64,000 nt of DNA from positions 1 through 64,000 of the forward strand of contig NZ_RAWE01000016.1 of the NCBI RefSeq assembly GCF_003611695.1. The letters are read 5' to 3'. Both the position numbers and the translations under genes were made by a program. This DNA is from Corallococcus carmarthensis. Its GTDB lineage: Bacteria; Myxococcota; Myxococcia; Myxococcales; Myxococcaceae. Positions 58,450 through 64,000 of this stretch are shown here, piece after piece. The notes under the pieces were generated by a model, which worked only from the letters and a program-made list of their open reading frames with translations, made no database searches and was not told where the DNA came from. Every line of letters starts with the position of its first letter. The stretch's first letter is position 1.

Positions 58450-59688
58450 TCAAGGCCAGCGGCGGAAGATCAACGACGTGTTGATGCCGCCGAAGGCAAA
58501 GTTGTTGCTCATCACCAGGTCTGTCTGCAAGGCCCGTCCCTCGCCCATGACGTAGTCCAGGGGCGCGCACTTGGGATCCACGGAGCCCGCCGTCAGGTGC
58601 AGCGTGGGCGCGAACCAGTCCGAGCGCATCATCTGGATGCTCATCCACGCCTCCAGCGCGCCGCAGGCCCCCAGCGTGTGGCCCATGTAGCTCTTGAGGC
58701 TGGAGATTGCGACCTTCTCCCCGAAGACGGCCTTCGTCGCCGCGCTCTCCGCCACGTCGCCCGTGTCCGTCGCCGTGCCGTGCGCGTTGACGTAGGGGAT
58801 GGCGGACGCCGGCACGCCCGCGTCCTCCAGCGCCAGCCGCATGGCCTCCGCCATGGTGTCCGCGTTGGGCTGCGTCACGTGGCGGCCGTCGCTGTTGGTG
58901 CCGTAGCCCAGCAGCTCCGCGTGGATGGTCGCGCCGCGCGCCTTCGCGTGCTCCAGCTCCTCCAGCACCAGCGTGCACGCGCCCTCGCCCAGCACCAGTC
59001 CGTCGCGCTCGGCGTGGAAGGGGCGGGGGGACTGGTGCGGCGCCTCGTTGTGCTTCGTGCTGGTGGCGAAGAGGGTGTCGAACACCGCCGCGCCCGTGGC
59101 GTCCAGCTCCTCCGCGCCGCCCGCGAGCATCGCCACCTGACGGCCCAGCTTGATGGCCTCGTACGCGTAGCCGATGCCCTGGCTGCCGGAGGTGCACGCG
59201 CTGGACGTGGTGACGATGCGGCCGGTGATGCCGAAGAAGACGCCGATGTTCACCGCCGCCGTATGGGACATCATCCGCAGGTACGTCGTCGCGGTGATGC
59301 CCTCCGTCGTCTTGTGGGTGATCATCTTCCCGAAGTCGCCCATGTTCTCCGGCGTCCCCGCGGAGGAGCCGTAGGCGATGCCCATCTTCCCCCCCTTCAC
59401 CAGGGGGCTGCCCAACAGGCCCGCGTCCTGGAGCGCCAGCTCGCTGGCCCGCGTCGCCATCAGCGCCACGCGGCCCATGGTGCGCGTGGCCTTGCGCGAG
59501 TACGTGGACGACGGCAGTTCGAACGGCAGGGCAGGCGCGCCCAGCCGCGTGTTGAGGCCTTCGTAAGCCTTCCAGGGCTCCATCACCTGGACGGCGTTCT
59601 GGCGCGCACGCAGCCGCGCCTCGACGGTCGTCCAGTCGTGTCCCAGGGGGCTCAGCGCACCCACTCCGGTGACCACCACGCGCTTCAT
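58450..59688 (-). CDS. Beta-ketoacyl-ACP synthase (FabF-like), aryl polyene type
   Basis: 412 residues. It condenses an acyl chain with malonyl-ACP. Motifs: VVVTGVGALSPLGHDWTTVE at the N-terminus, TTSSACTSGSQGIGYAYEA with active Cys165, YVNAHGTATDTGDVAESAAT (first His) and SYMGHTLGACGALEAWMSIQ (second His), NNFAFGGINTSLIF at the end. All three catalytic residues are present, so it is an active synthase rather than a chain-length factor. Start overlaps the ketoreductase stop (ATGA at 59685-59688). Position and sequence fit ApeR of aryl polyene clusters. Confidence 0.9.
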   Translation of the reverse strand: MKRVVVTGVGALSPLGHDWTTVEARLRARQNAVQVMEPWKAYEGLNTRLGAPALPFELPSSTYSRKATRTMGRVALMATRASELALQDAGLLGSPLVKGGKMGIAYGSSAGTPENMGDFGKMITHKTTEGITATTYLRMMSHTAAVNIGVFFGITGRIVTTSSACTSGSQGIGYAYEAIKLGRQVAMLAGGAEELDATGAAVFDTLFATSTKHNEAPHQSPRPFHAERDGLVLGEGACTLVLEELEHAKARGATIHAELLGYGTNSDGRHVTQPNADTMAEAMRLALEDAGVPASAIPYVNAHGTATDTGDVAESAATKAVFGEKVAISSLKSYMGHTLGACGALEAWMSIQMMRSDWFAPTLHLTAGSVDPKCAPLDYVMGEGRALQTDLVMSNNFAFGGINTSLIFRRWP

Positions 59689-60416
59689 CCGATCATCCCC
59701 CCGTTCACCGAAATCACCTGCCGCGTGATGTACCCGGCGTCCTCCGCCATGAGGAAGCTCACCGCGGCGGCGACCTCCTCGGGCTTGCCCACCCGGCGGG
59801 CGGGAATGATCTTCATGGCTTCCTCCAACACTTCGGGAGGCACCATCTCCGTGTCGATGAGGCCCGGCGCCACGCAGTTGACGGTGATGTCGCGCTTGGC
59901 CAGCTCCACCGCCAGCGCCTTCGTCGCGCCGATGATGCCCGCCTTGGCGGCGCTGTAGTTCACCTGGCCGCGGTTGCCCATGAGCCCGGACACGGACGCC
60001 AGCGTGACGATGCGGCCCGGCTTCTTGCGGCGCACCAGCGGCATCGTGAGCGGGTTGAGCACGTTGTAGAAGGCGTCCAGGTTGGTGTGGATGACGCTGT
60101 CCCACTCGTCCGCGGTCATGGCGGGGAAGGCGTTGTCGCGCGCGATGCCCGCGTTGCACACCACGCCGTAGTAGCAGCCGTGGGCTTCCACATCCTGAAG
60201 CAGCGCGGCCTGCGTGCCAGCGCGGTCCGCCACGTCGAACTGGAGCACGCGCGCCTCGCGGCCCGCCGCGCGCACCTGCGCGGCCACGGCGTCCGCTTCG
60301 TCGCGCCGGCTCTTGCAGTGCACCACGACGTCGTAGCCGTCGCGGGCCAGGCGCAGCGCGATGGCGCGGCCGATGCCCCGGCTGGAGCCCGTCACCAGCA
60401 CCGTCTTGTCACCCAT
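59685..60416 (-). CDS. 3-oxoacyl-ACP reductase (FabG-like), aryl polyene type
   Basis: 243 residues. Rossmann motif TVLVTGSSRGIGRAIALRLA, NAGIARDNAF and the catalytic set Ser in LASVSGLMGNRG with Tyr and Lys in VNYSAAKAGIIGATKALAVE. It reduces the beta-keto group of the growing polyene with NADPH. It overlaps the dehydratase gene by eight bases upstream and the ketosynthase by four downstream. Position fits ApeQ of aryl polyene clusters. Confidence 0.92.
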   Translation of the reverse strand: MGDKTVLVTGSSRGIGRAIALRLARDGYDVVVHCKSRRDEADAVAAQVRAAGREARVLQFDVADRAGTQAALLQDVEAHGCYYGVVCNAGIARDNAFPAMTADEWDSVIHTNLDAFYNVLNPLTMPLVRRKKPGRIVTLASVSGLMGNRGQVNYSAAKAGIIGATKALAVELAKRDITVNCVAPGLIDTEMVPPEVLEEAMKIIPARRVGKPEEVAAAVSFLMAEDAGYITRQVISVNGGMIG

Positions 60417-60873
60417 CTGTGTTGCCCCTTCCCAGGTCCTGCCCCGGTTGCGGCTCGTAGACCGTCAGCGCCGCCGTGGCCACCTTCTCCGTGCCCACCG
60501 TGAGGGTGCAGTCGAACTGGCCCAGCCCGTTGTCCGCGGAGAACTGGCGGTGGACCTCGATGCGCAGGCACTCGCCCAGCTTGAAGACGGGGCGGCTGCA
60601 CTCGTAGCGGCGCGTGCCCAGCAGGAAGCCCACCCGGGGCGTGCCGCCGCGCTTGCGCGCATGCCATCCGGCCCAGGCGGCCACGGCCTGCGCCATGTAC
60701 TCGATGCCCACCCAGCCGCCCACGACGCCGTCGGCGTAGAAGAGGCTGTCCTCGCGCACGGTGACCTCCGCGAGCAGGGAGTCCGCGTCGCCCTCCAGGA
60801 CGCGGTCGAGCAGCCGCATGCGCCCCTCGTGGGGCACCAGGTCCTCGACGGGCTGATCAATCACGATGCGCAT
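60409..60873 (-). CDS. Hot-dog fold 3-hydroxyacyl-ACP dehydratase, aryl polyene type
   Basis: 154 residues, hot-dog fold. LVPHEGRMRLLDRVLEGDAD carries a His at the usual catalytic place, and GGWVGIEYMAQAVAAWAGWH is the central helix with Glu. The sequence resembles the ApeP-type dehydratase (often annotated '3-hydroxylacyl-ACP dehydratase') more than FabZ. It would remove water to form each double bond of the polyene. The stop of the preceding ketosynthase and this ATG share one base (TGATG). Confidence 0.85.
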   Translation of the reverse strand: MRIVIDQPVEDLVPHEGRMRLLDRVLEGDADSLLAEVTVREDSLFYADGVVGGWVGIEYMAQAVAAWAGWHARKRGGTPRVGFLLGTRRYECSRPVFKLGECLRIEVHRQFSADNGLGQFDCTLTVGTEKVATAALTVYEPQPGQDLGRGNTDG

Positions 60874-62051
60874 CAGGCGCGCTCCAGCACGAGGGCGGCG
60901 TTGCTGCCCCCGAAGGCGAATGAGTTGCTCAGCACGCTCTTCACCGGACGCCCCAGCACCTCTCCCGGCTTCACCAGCGACAACGCGGGCAGCGAGGCGT
61001 CCACGGCCCCGTCCCAGAAGTGCCCGGGCAGATGTCCCTCCGGGTTGTCCACCAGCGTGAGGTACGCGAAGGCCGCCTCCAGCGCGCCCGCGGCCCCCAA
61101 TGTGTGGCCGGTGAGCGGCTTGGTGGAGCTGGCCTTCACGGCTGGCCCCAACAGCGCGTGCACCGCTCGGCTCTCCATGGCGTCGTTCTGCACCGTCGCG
61201 GTGCCGTGCAGGTTCACGTAGTCCACCTGCTCCGGTGCGAGCCCCGCGCGCTTCAGGGCCTCCTGGATGGCGGCCATGGCGCCCTTGCCGCCGGGCTCCG
61301 GCGCGGAGATGTGGTGCGCGTCGGAGGACTCGCCCCAGCCGGACAGGCGCACCGGCCCCGGCTCGCGCGTCATCAGGAACAGCGCCGCGGCCTCGCCGAT
61401 GTTGATGCCGTGGCGGTGGGCGCTCATCGGGTTGCAGCGCTCTTCACTCACGGAGTCCAGCGAGCGGAAGCCCGCGACGGTGAAGCGGCACAGCGAATCC
61501 ACGCCGCCCGTCAGCACCGCGTCCACGGTGCCCGCGCGCAGCATCCGCGCCGCGCTGGCCAGGGCCTTGGCGCTGGAGGAGCACGCGGTGGAGATGACGT
61601 AGGCAGGACCGCCCAGGCCCAGCACCTGCGTGAGCGCCAGCGCGGGGGAGCCCAGCTCCTGCTGATTCAGGTGGAAGCGGGAGGGCAGCTGTCCCGTGGC
61701 CAGGTGGCCGGCGATGGCGCCCTCGCTCTCACCGATGCCGGAGGTGCTGGTGCCCAACACCACCGCCACGCGCGCGGGGCCGAACCGGGCGATGGCGGCG
61801 TCCACTGCGGGGCGCACCTGCTCCAGCGCGGTGAGCAGCAGCGCGTTGTTGCGGCTGTGCTGCGAAGGGGGCAGGGCGTCCTGGGCCGCGAGCTTCGCCG
61901 TGACGACGCCCAGGTGCAGTGGGCGGTCCGCGAAGCCGTCATGTTCGGCGACGCCGGAGACGGTGTCCGCGAACAGGGCCCGGGCCACCTCCTGCTTCCC
62001 GGAGCCCAACGCGCAGACGAGGCCCAGCTGGTTGAGGAAGACAGGAGGCAT
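60873..62051 (-). CDS. Beta-ketoacyl-ACP synthase, aryl polyene type
   Basis: 392 residues. AYVISTACSSSAKALASAAR holds active Cys157; YVNLHGTATVQNDAMESRAV and PLTGHTLGAAGALEAAFAYL give the two His; VLSNSFAFGGSNAALVLERA is the end. Full catalytic triad, so active. The N-terminal part is shorter than FabF (no flexible extension). Second of two ketosynthases in the operon; position and sequence fit ApeO. It is six bases after the DUF3261-like gene. Confidence 0.9.
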   Translation of the reverse strand: MPPVFLNQLGLVCALGSGKQEVARALFADTVSGVAEHDGFADRPLHLGVVTAKLAAQDALPPSQHSRNNALLLTALEQVRPAVDAAIARFGPARVAVVLGTSTSGIGESEGAIAGHLATGQLPSRFHLNQQELGSPALALTQVLGLGGPAYVISTACSSSAKALASAARMLRAGTVDAVLTGGVDSLCRFTVAGFRSLDSVSEERCNPMSAHRHGINIGEAAALFLMTREPGPVRLSGWGESSDAHHISAPEPGGKGAMAAIQEALKRAGLAPEQVDYVNLHGTATVQNDAMESRAVHALLGPAVKASSTKPLTGHTLGAAGALEAAFAYLTLVDNPEGHLPGHFWDGAVDASLPALSLVKPGEVLGRPVKSVLSNSFAFGGSNAALVLERA

Positions 62052-62057
62052 GGGGAG

Positions 62058-62627
62058 TCACTCGTCCGCGACGTGCGATTCGATGGTGAGCTGGTAGTGC
62101 TCGGACAGGTTGGTGAGCTGCGTGCGCCCTTCCCAGCGCGGCTGCCCATCGTAGCGCACCGTCACCCATTCCCTGCCGTTCTTCGACAGGGTCCGCTGCC
62201 CGGGCCCATCCTCCAGCGTCCAGCCAGCGGGCAGGGCGGCGCGAACGGCGTCGGCTGGCCAGTAGACGAGCTGCACGTCCCGGAGCACCAGCCCGGAGTT
62301 GAACTGGGCAGGCAGGCGGGGGTCCCGCTCCTCGTCCAGGGTGTTGCCGTCCCAGCGCAAGGTGAGGATGCGCTGCCCCATGGCCAGCCCGGCCAACTGC
62401 ATCCGGGCCGGGTCCACCTCCATGAGGGCCTCCAGGGAGCGGGGGCCGCCGGGGTCCTGCTCGTGCGCGAACACCAGCTGCTGCGCCAGGCTCACGGACG
62501 CGCCGAAGGCGGCGGGGGCCAGGCGCAGCTCCGGCAGGGGCTCGCCGGGGGCGGCGGGCTTCGGCCGGGGCGTGGTGGTGCAGGCCACGAGGCCCGCGAC
62601 GAGCAGGGCGGGAATCAGGCCGCGCAC
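62058..62627 (-). CDS. DUF3261-like lipoprotein of the polyene operon
   Basis: 189 residues from GTG at 62627: VRGLIPALLVAGLVACTTT, with lipobox L-V-A-C. The start lies inside the end of the oxidoreductase gene (13-bp overlap). The mature part (LTLRWDGNTLDEERDPRLPA, VQLVYWPADAVRAALPAGW) matches the DUF3261 lipoproteins that recur in aryl polyene clusters, presumably in moving the pigment to the outer membrane together with the MMPL exporter. The exact role is unknown. Confidence 0.82.
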   Translation of the reverse strand: MRGLIPALLVAGLVACTTTPRPKPAAPGEPLPELRLAPAAFGASVSLAQQLVFAHEQDPGGPRSLEALMEVDPARMQLAGLAMGQRILTLRWDGNTLDEERDPRLPAQFNSGLVLRDVQLVYWPADAVRAALPAGWTLEDGPGQRTLSKNGREWVTVRYDGQPRWEGRTQLTNLSEHYQLTIESHVADE

Positions 62628-63844
62628 AGGGCCTCGAGGACGCCCAGGCGCCGCTTGCTGTCCGCGACGTAGGGGTTGTTCTTGTCCCACGCGTAGCCGG
62701 CGAGGATGGCGGAGATCATCCGGCGCACGTCCGGGGACGGGTTCGGGTGGAAGATGATGTTCTGGAAGCCGCCCTCGTACCAGGACTCCACGAAGGTGCG
62801 GAAGGTGTCCACGCCCGCCTTGAGCGGCTTCGCGTAGTCCTTCTCCCAGTCCACCGTCTCCCCGGCGAACGCCCGGGCGATGCAGGCCGACGCGAGGCTC
62901 GCGGACTTGAAGGCGATGGTGACGCCCGAGGAGAACACCGGGTCCAGGAACTCACCCGCGTTGCCCAGCAGCGCGAAGCCCGGGCCCCACAGCGACTTCA
63001 CGTTGGCCGCGTAGCCGGTGAGCTTGCGCGCGGGCGTGTCCCAGACGGCGTCCTTCAGCAGGTTCTGCAGCGACGGCGCCTCCTTCACGATGGCCTGGAG
63101 CCGCTCCGTGTCCGTGCCGGTGTACTGATCCAGGAACTCCTTCTTCGCGACCACGCCCAGCGAGCAGCGGCCGTTGGAGAAGGGGATGGTCCAGTACCAG
63201 ACGTGCACGTGCTCCGGGTGCGTCGTCACTCGGATCTTGTTCCGGTCGAAGGTGCCGAGCGGAACGCGGTCCTCCACGTGCGTGAAGATGGCGCCGCGCA
63301 CGGGGAAGTTCGACGGCGTCTCCAGGTTCAGGATGCGGGGCAGCACGCGGCCAAAGCCGCTCGCGTCCAGGAGGAAGCGCGCCTGCACGCGGTACGTCTC
63401 ACCTTCGGGAGAGCGCACCGTCACCTCCGGCTTCTCGCCGGAGACGTCCACGGTGAGCACCTCGTGGCGGTAGCGCACGGTGGCGCCCTTGCGCTCCGCG
63501 GCCTGGGCCAGCACATGGTCGAAGTGGCCGCGCTGCACCTGGAAGGTGGTGCCCCAGCCGGGGCTGAACTTGTCGCGGAAGTCGAAGTCCGTGTACTTGC
63601 CGGCGCGCTCGAAGGCCGCGCCGTTCTTGTACTGGAAGCCCGCCTCCACCACGTCCTGGAGGAAGCCCGCCTCCTGGATGTACTCCATGCTCTGCGGCAG
63701 CAGGCTCTCGCCAATGGAGAAGCGCGGGAACTGCTCGCGCTCCAGCACGAGGACGTCACGGCCCTGCTTGCGAAGGAGGCCCGCCGCGACGGAGCCCGCG
63801 GGGCCCGCGCCGATGATGAGGATGTCCGCTGATTCAGTTTTCAA
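62615..63844 (-). CDS. FAD-dependent oxidoreductase, tryptophan-halogenase/geranylgeranyl-reductase-like
   Basis: 409 residues. The TTG at 63844 overlaps the exporter stop by four bases (TTGA); a second TTG lies 33 bases upstream. KTESADILIIGAGPAGSVAA is the FAD-binding Rossmann start, EREQFPRFSIGESLLPQSME the conserved second strand, and LGNAGEFLDPVFSSGVTIAF the FAD-ribityl motif with a G-x-F-x-D-P core. The halogenase-specific W-x-W-x-I-P motif is only partly matched (VWYWTIPF). Enzymes of this group recur in aryl polyene and flexirubin-like clusters. Activity (oxidation, reduction or halogenation of the pigment) is not certain. Confidence 0.88.
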   Translation of the reverse strand: MKTESADILIIGAGPAGSVAAGLLRKQGRDVLVLEREQFPRFSIGESLLPQSMEYIQEAGFLQDVVEAGFQYKNGAAFERAGKYTDFDFRDKFSPGWGTTFQVQRGHFDHVLAQAAERKGATVRYRHEVLTVDVSGEKPEVTVRSPEGETYRVQARFLLDASGFGRVLPRILNLETPSNFPVRGAIFTHVEDRVPLGTFDRNKIRVTTHPEHVHVWYWTIPFSNGRCSLGVVAKKEFLDQYTGTDTERLQAIVKEAPSLQNLLKDAVWDTPARKLTGYAANVKSLWGPGFALLGNAGEFLDPVFSSGVTIAFKSASLASACIARAFAGETVDWEKDYAKPLKAGVDTFRTFVESWYEGGFQNIIFHPNPSPDVRRMISAILAGYAWDKNNPYVADSKRRLGVLEALCAA

Positions 63845-64000
63845 TGTGTGGCTTTCCCGGGTGGTAGTCGGAAACAAGGGGTGAGGATCCAGATGGTGAC
63901 CTCACCCAGCAGCATGGCGAGGCCGAACGAGCGCAGCGCGGGCGTGGCGGACAGGCCCAACAGCCCGAAGGACAGGAGCGTGCTCACGCCAGCCAGCGCC
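63841..64000 (-). CDS. C-terminal end of MMPL/RND-type exporter (5' part outside window)
   Basis: The frame reads in from the window edge: ALAGVSTLLSFGLLGLSATP, then ALRSFGLAMLLGEVTIWILT and PCFRLPPGKATH, stop at 63841-63843. TLLSFGLL...TPALRSFGL followed by a hydrophobic helix is the typical end of MMPL-family exporters found in aryl polyene clusters. Only 52 residues are visible. Its stop overlaps the FAD-oxidoreductase start, so the operon continues upstream beyond 64000. Confidence 0.75.
   Translation of the reverse strand, partial: ALAGVSTLLSFGLLGLSATPALRSFGLAMLLGEVTIWILTPCFRLPPGKATH

Noticed and set aside
1-64000. tRNA, rRNA, prophage or integrative element
   Set aside because: No cloverleaf-like sequence, rRNA stretch, integrase or attachment repeat was recognised on either strand.

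Overview
The window looks like chromosome of a predatory myxobacterium (Myxococcota, probably the Myxococcus/Corallococcus group). The inference rests on very high GC with almost every third codon position G or C, many secreted lipoproteins and multi-domain surface proteins, a MYXO-CTERM type sorting tail (Cys-Gly-Cys, one membrane helix, Arg-rich end) on the protein at 2328-5063, and Asp-Ala-Gly rich linkers. I see no rRNA, tRNA, CRISPR array, insertion sequence or prophage. Both window edges cut genes.

Layout. 1-8.4 kb: a truncated MacB/FtsX-type ABC permease, a glucose/sorbosone-dehydrogenase-like surface protein with a foreign beta module inserted in its propeller, three small exported proteins, and a helix-turn-helix/citrate synthase fusion. 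8.5-18.3 kb: a methyltransferase, a Tat-exported alpha/beta hydrolase, a prephenate dehydrogenase with a C-terminal chorismate mutase, a metzincin lipoprotein, a stand-alone elongation factor G behind a long leader, an ECF42-type sigma factor and a probably broken small gene. 18.3-30.1 kb: surface lipoproteins, three GT4 glycosyltransferases, a human-like aminopeptidase P, a small Cys-rich peptide gene and a BNR-repeat lipoprotein.

30.3-46.5 kb is the most unusual part. Four proteins without an N-terminal signal peptide (a 1112-residue repetitive helical protein, a goose-type lysozyme with peptidoglycan-binding and CHAP-like domains, a C39/papain-like cysteine peptidase and a subtilisin) each carry a short Asp-x-Phe motif in a disordered segment. 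Lysozyme, peptidases and a possible membrane-active protein are what a predator would use on prey envelopes; the motif may be a sorting or export tag. Between them lie a TetR-HlyD-MFS efflux operon with a clear operator, a MORN-like repeat protein, and a TPR protein coupled to a 14-repeat kelch lipoprotein.

46.6-58 kb: two class I O-methyltransferases around a LysR regulator, an M13 (neprilysin) metallopeptidase, a second sugar-dehydrogenase-like protein, a GNAT acetyltransferase, a secreted S15/CocE-type hydrolase and a polytopic membrane protein. 58-64 kb (minus strand): one tight overlapping operon with the gene order of the distal half of an aryl polyene pigment cluster (MMPL exporter end, FAD oxidoreductase, DUF3261-like lipoprotein, ketosynthase, dehydratase, ketoreductase, ketosynthase), ending in a small exported protein.
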